Assembly (NCBI GenBank): GCA_003990745.1
Contig: RBNI01005385.1
Location: forward strand, 1-12,651
Direction of reading: 5' to 3'
Source of the DNA: Jimgerdemannia flammicorona
Lineage: Eukaryota; Mucoromycota; Endogonomycetes; Endogonales; Endogonaceae
Length of the DNA stretch: 12,651 bases
Part shown: in pieces, positions 1-7,200 of the stretch
How positions within the stretch are numbered: the first letter of the stretch is position 1
Layout of the letters: the number at the start of each line of letters is the position of its first letter
Made by a program: the position numbers and the translations under genes
The notes under the pieces: generated by a model
The model's database searches: none
What the model was told of the DNA's origin: nothing
What the model saw: the letters and a program-made list of their open reading frames with translations, nothing else

Positions 1-1077
1 TTAGTCTAACACTATCGCCACCCTCCCCCCGCTCTGCTCACAGATCCTCACTACCAAACCATGATGTTGGCCCCCCTGAGGACCCCAACCCACCCACCAT
101 CCAGTCAGCAGATCTCCCAATAGCTCTTCCCATCTTAACACCTTCTCCTGCAGCCCCAACCACTGCCCCTCCTCAAATACATAAAGCCAATGACCTGCCA
201 GTCCTACCCATATTGCTAATACCCACCCTACAGTGAGCCAACTGTCACCCACCCCACCCACAAGCCGAGATCTCAAGTCCTCCCAGCGACCTCCCTCCCC
301 CCCCAGCCAGCGCCCCACACCCAGTCTATCTCCTATCTCAGCCCAAAAGTCCCCCAAGACCTCGCACTCTCCCAGCCAATGTTCAGGTGTCTGTACATCA
401 CCCCCAGCTCTCCCAACATCATAACACTCCTCACAGTCAAATTGTCCACCATCTACCAAATGTCCCGTATGGAAATTCAACATGACATTCCTCTGCAACA
501 TTCTCCACCATACCACCCAGAACTTGGGGGGAAGCCACCTCCGTACCTCTGCACTCCAAGACCAGATACCAGCCCAGTCCCACTCCTCGCCGATCCCTGC
601 CACCTGCCAGCCACTTGGCCAAAGATCCTGGCCAAGCCCCTGCTGACACTCTACCCTCTCCCCAATTTTGAACAAAGCAAGTGGAGCACCCCCCAGGAGC
701 AATCTATTCCAATGCCACATATTAGGTCCCCACACTTCCTCCCCCTCATTGCCTTGCCAGTGCAGGCCAATTCGGTGTGTGGCATCAGCCACACCCCACC
801 AAAAGCCCTTGAACCACAGCCGCCGAATTCCATTCAACCCCACCAAAGAGAGCAGATCTCCGGAGGACCCCCGAGGAGATGTTCGCATCTCCCACACCTT
901 CTGCATCAGAGGCACCCAACTTCCGCCCTGCAATTCCACAGCTCTTTTCAACCACCAGGCTCGCAAGCAGTGCAGCCTCTTGGGAAAGTCCATCAGTCCA
1001 AGTCCTCCCCTGACTACCGGCCTTGCAAGAGTATCCCAACTGACCTGGGACCTCCTCCCCGCCCAGTACTGTAGTGG
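1..1077 (-). CDS. LINE (non-LTR retrotransposon) ORF2, C-terminal part, 5'-truncated
   Basis: This is the end of the polyprotein that copies LINE RNA by target-primed reverse transcription. The frame is open from 1077 to a TAA at 1-3. It starts in the post-RT region of LINE ORF2: a VSWDTLARP and GGLGLMDF segment followed by LRAWWLKR, as in this family. Counting from the first in-frame Met (993), there is a reverse-transcriptase zinc-binding (zf-RVT-like) pattern with Cys187, Cys190, His205 and Cys210, preceded by a PPKFWVVWWRML stretch. The RT catalytic part is absent, because an in-frame TAA at 1078-1080 and a sharp fall in GC mark the left end of the LINE sequence. About 34 of 330 residues are Trp, and the coding strand is G-rich. 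The Met at 993 is not a true start. Loss of the 5' part is typical of LINE insertion. The family is probably Tad/L1-like, which I cannot confirm. Confidence 0.8.
   Translation of the reverse strand, partial: PLQYWAGRRSQVSWDTLARPVVRGGLGLMDFPKRLHCLRAWWLKRAVELQGGSWVPLMQKVWEMRTSPRGSSGDLLSLVGLNGIRRLWFKGFWWGVADATHRIGLHWQGNEGEEVWGPNMWHWNRLLLGGAPLALFKIGERVECQQGLGQDLWPSGWQVAGIGEEWDWAGIWSWSAEVRRWLPPKFWVVWWRMLQRNVMLNFHTGHLVDGGQFDCEECYDVGRAGGDVQTPEHWLGECEVLGDFWAEIGDRLGVGRWLGGEGGRWEDLRSRLVGGVGDSWLTVGWVLAIWVGLAGHWLYVFEEGQWLGLQEKVLRWEELLGDLLTGWWVGWGPQGGQHHGLVVRICEQSGGRVAIVLD
1..1077 (-). mobile_element. 5'-truncated LINE insertion, 3' end beyond the left edge
   Basis: Composition changes abruptly near 1070-1080, from GC-rich to AT-rich. 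LINE-type coding sequence lies on one side and a decayed gypsy pol frame on the other. The 3' UTR, the tail and one target-site duplication should lie left of position 1. The exact 5' junction can only be placed at about 1060-1077, because the last gypsy codons and the first LINE codons overlap in plausibility there. Confidence 0.65.
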
Positions 1078-1640
1078 TTATCAAGGCATCTTTCAGTACT
1101 TTAAAGGCTGTATCTTATTTAGGTCTCTAATTTATAAGATTATTGAAGTCTTTTTCTTACTTTGTGGTCTAGGGCTATTCTTCTTTCTTACTATACTTGG
1201 TTATTTAAGTAAGAGCAGTAGCAATCTGGGTAAAGTTTGTAACAAATTACTAATAATAGTTTACTAGTCCCAGGAATGACTAGAGATCTTTCAACTTCTT
1301 GGGTCTGGGCTATTTCTTGATTATGGAGATTTTGCTAAAGTTTACTTTAATTCTATTAAGAGTAATGATGTGTCCAAAAAAATTGAATTTCCTTTAGGAG
1401 GAATTCACATTTGCTAAGTTTTGCAAAGAGTCAGTTTTCTTGTTTAAGATATTCAAGATATTTCTTCAGGGTTTTGCTAAAGACTAGGATGTCATCAATA
1501 TAGATAATAATAAATTTACTAGATATAGATATAAGATGGTATTCATCAGTATCTGGAAGATTGCAGAAGTATTAGTTAAGCCAAAAGATATAACCAAGAA
1601 CTCAAAATGTCTATAATGAGTTTGGATACTGTGCAAGTGG
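1065..1640 (-). pseudogene. Ancient Ty3/gypsy pol relic: RT palm to RNase H start (element 0)
   Basis: No long ORF exists here, but the minus-strand frames read as a decayed gypsy reverse transcriptase. From 1618 downward there is an HYRHFEFLV segment followed by FGLTNTSAIFQ, which matches the usual FLVMPFGLTNAPATF block. After a frame change comes FIIIYIDDILVFS, the YxDD catalytic motif with both aspartates kept. Next come AKLSKCEFL, another frame change, GHIITLNRIKV, SFLGLVNYY, FVTNFTQIATALT and finally TAFKVLKDALITTTVL. The last segment is the linker that normally leads into RNase H. At least two frameshifts and many stops (TAG, TAA, TGA) interrupt it. The N-terminal half of RT, protease and gag are not recognisable upstream. 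The relic stops where the LINE begins, so the LINE appears to have inserted into it. Confidence 0.75.
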
Positions 1641-1752
1641 TTTCCTTTTTGGGATGGGTTCTTGGGTGTAGCAGTGATTTATATGTATGTGTAAATGGGT
1701 TTCCTTCTTGGGTCAACTGGGAATACTACAATTTTATATAGTGAGGTAATCT

Positions 1753-1880
1753 CCAAAAGTATGTGATTTCTGGCATGATGATCTCTTATGTAGCACAACG
1801 ATCTCCTTATGCATGATGGTCTAGCAATTTAACAGTTTCCTTCTTTAGCAGTGGTGATCCCAAAAGTATGTGATTTCTGG
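1753..1880. repeat. Two exact 21-bp copies, 107 bp apart
   Basis: The 21 bases at 1753-1773 recur exactly at 1860-1880; both contain AAAAGTATGTGATTTCTGG. The neighbouring bases are also similar, which suggests an old tandem duplication with a period of about 107 bp. I see no coding function. Confidence 0.6.
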
Positions 1881-1987
1881 GTGATGGTGGATAACTTGAT
1901 TTGGGTATGGGTTTACTGGGAATTATACTAGTGGTGGAGAACTTGATAACTTGGGCTCACTGAGAATAACAAATAATTCAGAGGTCA

Positions 1988-2165
1988 TGGATTCTTCCTG
2001 AATCGGCAGCTTCAACTGAGAATATAGATAACTTGAAAACAGTGGATGATGTAGATTCTCCTGAATCAGTAGGCTTCTGGGAAATAACTCAGATAGAGAT
2101 TCTTCCTAAATCAGTAGGCTCTTCTGGAAATATGATGATGTGAATTCTTCTGAATTGGCTGCTTG
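1988..2165. repeat. Degenerate tandem repeat, about four copies, spacing 43-63 bp
   Basis: A segment of the type GATTCTTCCTGAATCAGTAGGCT recurs near 1990, 2053, 2098 and 2142 with substitutions. Read on the minus strand, the copies give related peptides such as PTDLGRI, PTDSGEST, AADSGRI and AANSEEFTSS, so this may be a worn repeat in a former coding region. Flanking segments resembling CTGGGAATA extend the pattern less clearly leftward to about 1700. Confidence 0.45.
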
Positions 2166-2170
2166 GCTGG

Positions 2171-2480
2171 GAAAGGGTCTCTTGGCAAAGGTGCATTAAA
2201 GACTGGCTTCATTTGCATGAACAGATTCACTGTGAAATTGCATCAGAAACTGGCTTGAGTAAGGCAGCTTTCTTTTAGGCTTTCTAACTTTGGAAATGGC
2301 AGCAAAGTTCTTCCTTGAACTTGGCAGCAAACTTCAGACTTATCTGGCAAGTGAACCAATCAATCTTTGTATCGGAAAGTAGACCAGAGTGGGGAAAAGA
2401 AACCAATGCTCAATCTTTAGAGGCTTCTTTGGTTTGCTTCAACTTTTTGGACTGAGGTTTATTCACTCTTGTCTCTGGGG
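2171..2480. other. AT-rich interval with no recognisable gene
   Basis: Both strands were read. Minus-strand frames contain many stops, and I recognise no gag or protease motif, although this is where gag of the relic at 1065-1640 would be expected. A short direct repeat of the type GGCAGCAAA(G/C)TTC occurs around 2298-2333. Confidence 0.4.
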
Positions 2481-2483
2481 TAA

Positions 2484-2544
2484 TTTATATATTATGGTTG
2501 CTATCTAGTTGCTATCTGGCTAACTATAGATCTGCTATTTATAG
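2484..2544 (-). promoter_or_regulatory. Promoter-like segment B (TATA boxes) ahead of the gypsy relic
   Basis: The minus strand has TATATAAA at 2491-2484 followed by TTACCCCAGAGA, and a further CTATAAATAG at 2544-2535. The arrangement resembles segment 8775-9132, where TATAAATACCCCC also precedes a gypsy pol. A U3/R boundary of a decayed 5' LTR is possible. No LTR termini can be fixed, so this is an inference from motifs only. Confidence 0.3.
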
Positions 2545-2559
2545 TGTGTTTGGATGGAT

Positions 2560-2613
2560 GGCCACTATCCAGCAGACAGCCACTGTCTAGGGGACAGCCA
2601 CTGTTCACATTAT
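2560..2613. repeat. 18-bp tandem repeat, three copies
   Basis: Copies lie at 2560-2577, 2578-2595 and 2596-2613, each beginning with (A/G)GCCACT. The first two end in GAC and the third is diverged at its end. Its place just upstream of TATA-like motifs on the minus strand would suit a U3 enhancer repeat. Confidence 0.7.
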
Positions 2614-2717
2614 TCCCTTCTTTGGCTATCTGGTTATTTATATATTTTTTCACAGTAATGGTTACTGGTTACTATCCTATGCTAATGTTCACATCACCTG
2701 GTTAGGTTTTGAGATTA

Positions 2718-3206
2718 CTATATTTCATGATTCATCACAATGTAGTGATAAAGCTCATCACTATAGAGGTTCCTTACCACTATTGCAATCACCTCTCTAT
2801 GATTATTAATAATGATATAGTTCTCTTTGTCATTGAATACTTCTGCTGGCCAATGGATCTCTTAGTCAAGAACAATTGGCTCTAATTTGAATGTAGACTC
2901 CTAAGTCTTGATGATGATACTAGTACTGCTCATGCTAAATATCTTATTTTCAAATTTCTCTATTTAATCAGATGCCAGACATAGTTGAACTTAGGTAAAT
3001 TTGAACTCTCCTTTTTAATAGAACTGAGCCCTGATCTGAGGGGCTGAGATATGTAAGTATGTAGGCAGATTGTGTGCAGATGAGTTATATATAGACAGGT
3101 TATATATAGATAGATTTCATGTAAATAGATTTTATGTAGATGGGTTGCATACAGATGAGTTACATACAGATAGGTTATATGTAGATAGGTTGTATGCAGG
3201 TGTCAT
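2718..3206 (-). pseudogene. Degenerate ORF of unknown family with pentapeptide repeats
   Basis: One minus-strand frame of 163 codons runs from an ATG at 3206 to a TAG at 2718-2720. It is interrupted by stops (mostly TAA or TAG) but by no indel. The first part reads as nine imperfect five-residue units of the type YNLSI or YNLST, encoded by the 15-bp minisatellite. The second part looks like ordinary protein: segments such as KGEFKFT, IEKFENKIFS, EIHWPAEVFNDKENYIIIN and LYSDELYHYIVMNHEI. A second ATG lies at 2933. Most stops could be former Gln codons (CAA/CAG to TAA/TAG), matching the decay seen elsewhere in the window. I do not recognise the family. It lies upstream of promoter-like segment B on the same strand. 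It may be an accessory ORF of a retrotransposon or an unrelated pseudogene. Confidence 0.45.
3070..3204. repeat. 15-bp minisatellite, nine units
   Basis: Units of the form TTATATATAGATAGG follow one another for 135 bases, with one 16-bp and one 14-bp unit. Common variants are TTGCATACAGATGAG and TTATGTAGATGGG. The period is a multiple of three, so frames stay in phase on both strands. Confidence 0.8.
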
Positions 3207-3660
3207 GTGAGTGTTTTTAGAGGAGACTATATAAAAATAAAGTTAAATAAAATATAGAGATGAGTATTTTAGAAAAAAAATAAAAGTGAGTGAGTTGCAT
3301 ACTAGCAAGTTGTATGAGTTATACAAGATTACTCATAAAGGTTTACTTTTGTTCCTTTTGAGATCTCTGCTATGTAATATATTGACTAAATAGCTCAGCC
3401 ACCAAAGATATACCCATAATGTCTACCAGCCTTTCTTTATCTTGACCAGGTATTGTGAATAAAGTTGGCAGATCTCGCTATAGAGCTGTAGATCCTAAGA
3501 AAAGTATAAGGTGAATTGGATTATGCTAGAGAAATTTAAACAAGTAGTAGCAGAAAAGAACAACCTATATCTATTATTGGCTACTCCAAAAAGCCTACCA
3601 TATATATAGCTATAAGGTCTGTGAATTCTGAGATCTGAAGGGCCACTATAAGTTATTGTC
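3207..3660. other. AT-rich interval with no recognisable gene
   Basis: Frames on both strands are short and stop-rich, and no retroelement motif is recognised. A TATATAG-type sequence at 3227-3233 lies only about 22 bases from the ATG at 3206, too close to be a convincing promoter for it. Confidence 0.35.
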
Positions 3661-3678
3661 AGAATTCTTCCTCATCTC

Positions 3679-3717
3679 TGCTATTACTATTACCATTATC
3701 ATCACCACTACTATTGC
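3679..3717. repeat. Compound trinucleotide run
   Basis: The plus strand repeats CTATTACTATTACCATTATC-type triplets. On the minus strand, one frame reads as a Ser/Asn/Asp-rich stretch (SNSSGDDNGNSNSRDEEEF), followed by stops and then LIVALQISEF. It may be a trace of a low-complexity coding segment. No family is recognised. Confidence 0.5.
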
Positions 3718-3898
3718 TCTTTTGGCTCTTGATGAGTAGCTTATATACTATCTATATGAGAAAGAATCTAATATTGTCAGTAAAGAGTACATTTCTATCT
3801 CAAATACTCTCTCTTTTGATAATCATTATAGAGTAAAAAAATGAGTAGACTGATCAATGTATGATTAAGAGCTACTGTTTTGTTTACTTATGATGTGA

Positions 3899-4030
3899 TA
3901 GGAAAAAAAAAGAATAAAGAAAAAGAACAAAAGAAGAGAAGAAACAAAAAGAAAGAATGATGTCACCAAAGTGTAGTAGAAAAAAAAACAGAATAAAAAA
4001 TAAACAAAAGAAAGGATAATATTACCAAAG
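3899..4030. repeat. Purine-rich low-complexity DNA, duplicated
   Basis: Two related blocks each begin with TAG and a run of A, continue as A/G-rich sequence with AACAAAAG, and end in ACCAAAG. They lie at about 3899-3971 and 3976-4030. The first ends GATGTCACCAAAG and the second AATATTACCAAAG. This looks like an old tandem duplication. Confidence 0.55.
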
Positions 4031-4066
4031 ATTTCATATGATTAGTCTAGACAGATCAATTCAGAT

Positions 4067-4111
4067 AGATCAATCTGAATCAATTTAGATCAGATTATAA
4101 GATCAATCTGA
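4067..4111. repeat. 12-bp direct repeat in AT-rich DNA
   Basis: AGATCAATCTGA occurs at 4067-4078 and again at 4100-4111. Imperfect relatives (CAGATCAATTCAG, AAATCTGAATTAAATC) surround them from 4050 to 4160, with some hairpin potential. Confidence 0.5.
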
Positions 4112-4197
4112 GTTGATTTAAATTCATTATATGATAAATCTGAATTAAATCTTATCTGAATAAATTGCATCCATTCAGAGCACTAGAATTATATATC

Positions 4198-4220
4198 TTT
4201 TTTTTTTTTTTTTTTTTTTT
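4198..4220 (-). other. Poly(A) tail-like run (23 A on the minus strand)
   Basis: Twenty-three consecutive T on the plus strand correspond to an A run on the minus strand. It follows minus-strand sequence ending in AGAGTTTATT and lies 157 bases downstream of the proposed LTR end of element 1. A tail of this kind marks a retroposed RNA copy (LINE, SINE or processed transcript), but simple slippage expansion cannot be excluded. Confidence 0.5.
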
Positions 4221-4537
4221 AATAAACTCTATGTTCTGTAGATTTTTATTAGAAGAGAACCTAGACTATATAGGCCAAACCCCTCTCCCACTCTCTTCTA
4301 AGTACTATACTCTTATTAATCTAGACTAGCTATTATCTAGTAACTCAACTATACTAGGAACAATAAAGCAATAAGTCTGTATTATATTTTATATTATAAT
4401 GGTTCTAGTTTCTAAATGAGAAAGTGACTAGTTCTGATAGTTCTAAGTAGCTTGAAAAGATACTTAAGGATTCAAATGTTCTCGAAGAATTTCTGGGAGA
4501 AAATATTCTGAGGCTTTATTTATGAGAACAAAGAGGA

Positions 4538-4545
4538 TATTTATA
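4538..4545 (-). promoter_or_regulatory. TATA box of the element 1 LTR
   Basis: The minus strand reads TTGTATAAATATCC. An AATAAA follows about 18 bases downstream, at 4520-4515. The box lies about 255 bases inside the LTR start, a normal U3 position. Confidence 0.55.
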
Positions 4546-4652
4546 CAAGATCTGAAAGAAGGATCCAGAAGGATCTGAGAAATCAAAAGAAAATGCCAAG
4601 AGGAAAGTTCTCAGCAAAGATGACAAATGATGACAAATAAAGTTCTACAAGT

Positions 4653-4665
4653 TTCCAGAATATTC
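4653..4665. promoter_or_regulatory. Perfect heat-shock element triplet 1
   Basis: The plus strand reads TTCCAGAATATTC, an exact TTCnnGAAnnTTC array of three inverted pentamers, the consensus for a heat-shock factor trimer. It lies about 108 bases upstream of the LTR TATA box. Binding is inferred from the motif only. Confidence 0.55.
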
Positions 4666-4748
4666 CGTGATTAGCTAAATAAGTACTAGTTAATGCTCGG
4701 TACCAAGAAGGGGATTTCTAAGTATGCAGAAAGTGCTGGAAGGTTATA

Positions 4749-4761
4749 GAATATTCAAGAA
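4749..4761. promoter_or_regulatory. Perfect heat-shock element triplet 2
   Basis: The plus strand reads GAATATTCAAGAA, an exact GAAnnTTCnnGAA array, about 200 bases upstream of the LTR TATA box and 96 bases from triplet 1. Partial two-unit forms (TTCTCGAA) lie near 4479-4486, downstream of the TATA box. Confidence 0.55.
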
Positions 4762-4799
4762 AGACAGAGAAAAGAAATAAACTACACTAAAATATTACA

Positions 4800-4812
4800 T
4801 CTCTCCCTCCTT
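4800..4812 (-). other. Polypurine tract of element 1
   Basis: The minus strand reads AAGGAGGGAGAGA directly before TGTAAT. The tract primes plus-strand DNA synthesis in LTR retrotransposons. Element 2 has a close counterpart, AAGAAGGGGAGAGT before TGTAAG at 10519, which supports both LTR starts. Confidence 0.8.
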
Positions 4813-5140
4813 AAGAATCAACATCCTCATTGAATTCTTAAAGTTATATATAATAAATAATAAGACTAAAAGAAACTTCAAATTAAATATATCAACTTAT
4901 TGGCAAGGATTGGCCATCCTTGTATAAGGCAAGGGCCAAAGTATCATCTTGATCGGATGAGAACTGGTTTGAACCTCATTGGTTGCAGGATTTATAGGGT
5001 TTTCCTATATCTCTTATTTCTGATGCTATATCCCTTAGAGAGCCCTGATGTATAATGTGCCTGATCAGCACAGTAGGTCATCTACTATCCAAGGAGAGAA
5101 CCTCATGGACAGTCAATGAGTTCCTTTTTGCTCGAACTCT
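4813..5140 (-). pseudogene. C-terminal tail region of element 1 pol
   Basis: Downstream of the chromodomain the minus-strand frames are broken. The last codons before the polypurine tract read NEDVDS, stop, GGRDV. Element 2 has DEDVES, stop, EGES at the same place, so the pol tail originally ran up to or into the polypurine tract. This end is not in the frame of the chromodomain, implying at least one further indel. No other domain is seen. Confidence 0.45.
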
Positions 5141-5300
5141 TAGATGAGGTCTTGGGAGTTCTTGAGATTAGTGGCAGGTTTCCAGATAGTGTCATATTCA
5201 GGATAACCCATCCACTTGACTAGGTATTCTATGTGATGGTATCAGACTCATTTGTCTAAGATTTTCTCGACTTCATACTCGATGTAGTCTTCAATTATGA
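5141..5300 (-). pseudogene. Chromodomain of element 1 integrase
   Basis: The frame reads IEYEVEKILDK, two stops, IEYLVKWMGYPEYDTIWKP and NLKNSQDLI, a chromodomain with its YEVEKIL strand, the LVKW.GY core and the Trp before the helix. The usual WEP is changed to WKP (GAA to AAA). Chromodomains at the end of integrase bind methylated histone H3 and direct insertion to heterochromatin in this group. Two TGA codons in the middle abolish expression. Confidence 0.8.
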
Positions 5301-6440
5301 CTGGTGCTGATGGTGTCAGAATTTGACCAAAATATGGAGGTGACTGATTCCAGGCCTTGAGTTGTGACATATGGAATACTGAGTATATATACATGGTTGT
5401 TGGCAAGTTGAGGTGGTAAGACCAGGTAGAGACTTGCTCAGTAATTTCAAAGGGTTCAAGATACTTGGGCTGGAATTTGGCTAACTGGCAGTTGACTTGA
5501 GATTGAGCCTTGATGTTGTCAGTTTTGAGTAGAACCATATTACCAATGTTGTATATGATATCTCATTGCTTCTTATCTGCATACTTAGCTTGATGTTACT
5601 GAGTCTTTTACAGGTTTGTAGTGGTGATCTTGAGAAGAGAATCTATTTTGTCGATAAGGTTTTGGGCTGTGGGGACTTGTGTGTGACTAGATTGCTAGAA
5701 TGAGACTAGGCTTACAGAAGTCTCAAGATTTTGACCATAAAGTAGCTGAAATGGGGAAAGGTCAGTTGATGATTGGTTGGCGTTGTTGTAGGTAAACTCA
5801 GCATAGGTCAGATAGTGGTCCCAATCATCTTGCTCATAAGACACATAGTTTCTGAGTATTTGTTCAAGTGTTCTGTTCATTCACTCTGTCTATCCATCAG
5901 TTTGAGGATGGAAGGCAGTGGATATAGCAATTTGGGTTCCAAGGGTCTTGAAGAGTACTTGCCAGAAGTGACTTGTGAACTTGGGATCATGGTCACTGAT
6001 AATTACTCAGGGAAGTCCATAATGGTAGAAGATAGTCTTGAAGAAGATTCTTGCAATTTCTGGGGCAGTAGTATTGGTTGTAGTTGGCTCAGCAATTGTA
6101 ATCTTGGTGAGATGGTCCACAAATACAACAATAGCATTATAGCCTGTTTTGGTTCATAGGAGTTGCACAATGAAGTCCATTGTAACTTGTTCAAACTTCT
6201 TGATTGGAATTGACAAGGGTTGTAGAAGACTAGTAGGTACTTGGTTGCTTGACTTGTTTCTTTGGCAAAGATCGCAGCTTTGGACATACTCCTTGATTTC
6301 CTTGAGTATGTTTGGCCAGTAGTAGTCTCGTTGGATATTTTTGATGGTCTTCTCAGTTCCAAGGTAACCAGCTAGTGGGGAGTCATGATGTTCATAAAAA
6401 ATCTTGTACCATAGTTCAGGGTTGGCAGGAATACATATAT
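5301..6440 (-). pseudogene. Integrase of element 1
   Basis: Integrase joins the cDNA to the target. The N-terminal zinc-binding domain reads HHDSPLAGYLG and later SCDLCQ; the second zinc His is replaced by Tyr (a CAC-to-TAC type change). The catalytic core follows: MDFIVQL for the first Asp, IISDHDPKF for the second (usual SDRDPKF), and TDG, stop, TE, stop, MNRTLEQ for the Glu. A C-terminal linker with YEQDDWDHYLTYAEFTYNN and GNMVLLKT leads to the chromodomain. In-frame stops sit at positions normally held by Arg or Gln (TGA after GLP, TAG and TGA around the catalytic Glu, two TAA and one TGA further on). It is one frame away from RNase H. Confidence 0.85.
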
Positions 6441-7200
6441 ACTTTATCTTGATAGTACATGAGGTTGTCCTTGATAGTGTACTTTTTCTTGAATTCCTTT
6501 GTATTCCTTTGTAGAACCAGAGAGTCTTGTTCATATGCCTTCTTGATCTGATTGAGGAATTCAGGTACTACAGTGATTTGTAAGATCATGGCAAGATCAG
6601 GTCTCCTTGAAAGTGCATCTGGTATAACTAGAGTTTTGCCAGGCTTGTAGATGATGTTTGGGGTAAAGGTCTGAAGTAGTTGACTCCACTTGGCTTGTTG
6701 GTGAGAAAGGGTTAGTTGAGTATTGATGTACTGAAGGGACCTGTGATTGGTGATTACATCAAACTCAACTCCTTCTAGATAGTATCGCTAGGTCTTGAGG
6801 GCATGCATGATTGCCAGGAGTTCCTTTTCATGAGTAGTCAGCTTTTGTTCAGCTGGGGACAATTTTCTTGACTCAAAGGCAATAGGTTGGTGTCCTTGAC
6901 CATTATCTTGAGAAATGACTGTGCTAATGGCAAAGTTAGATGCATCTGTAGTGACTGTAAACTTCAAGTTTAGGTCTATGTTTCTAAGGACAGGTGCATG
7001 GGTCAGGTAGTTCTTGAGTTCTTGAAAAGCTTGTTGACAGAAAGCATCCCAGATGTAGGAGACATAGAGGTCAGAGTTGGGTTCCTTTTGCAGGAGATTT
7101 GTCAAAGATTCTATGATGCCAGAGAAGTTCTTAACAAATTGACAGTAGTATCCAGCCAGACCAAGGAAGGACCTGAGTTCAGTGAGGTTTGCTAGTACAG
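6441..7200 (-). pseudogene. RNase H domain of element 1
   Basis: RNase H degrades the RNA of the RNA/DNA hybrid. The frame continues from RT and reads FTVTTDASNFAIS (first Asp), a HEKELLAIMHAL helix (Glu), then a TAG where Trp is expected before RYYLEGVEFDV. TNHRSLQYINTQ follows, where the conserved Asp of TDHRSL is now Asn, and then DALSRRPDL with the last Asp. Linker sequence continues to about 6440, where a frameshift near 6430-6450 moves the reading into the integrase frame. The Asp-to-Asn change is a G-to-A transition. Confidence 0.85.

Larger units (their letters stand above)
4378..4799 (-). mobile_element. 3' LTR of gypsy element 1
   Basis: The minus-strand start at 4799 (TGTAATATT) is well supported because it follows a polypurine tract. 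The other end is tentative: TGTATTATA at 4378 on the plus strand would give the expected TG...CA ends and a length of about 422 bp. Inside, in transcription order, are two heat-shock-element triplets, a TATAAATA box (4545-4538) and an AATAAA signal (4520-4515). This is the usual order for U3 and R. No matching 5' LTR copy is present upstream of pol in this window. Confidence 0.6.

Noticed and set aside
785..1084. Minus-strand frame starting MITTTVLGGEEV
   Set aside because: The first few codons belong to the gypsy relic; after that it is an out-of-frame reading of the LINE.
233..1267. Long plus-strand proline-rich frames
   Set aside because: They are antisense to the LINE ORF2, which has recognisable RT-tail and zinc-binding motifs. 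The high Pro comes from the C-rich complement of Trp/Gly codons.
5773..6159. Plus-strand 128-codon frame
   Set aside because: It is antisense to the integrase core of element 1, where conserved integrase motifs are clear.
6003..6362. Minus-strand 119-codon frame
   Set aside because: It lies out of frame with the integrase motifs and has no family features of its own.
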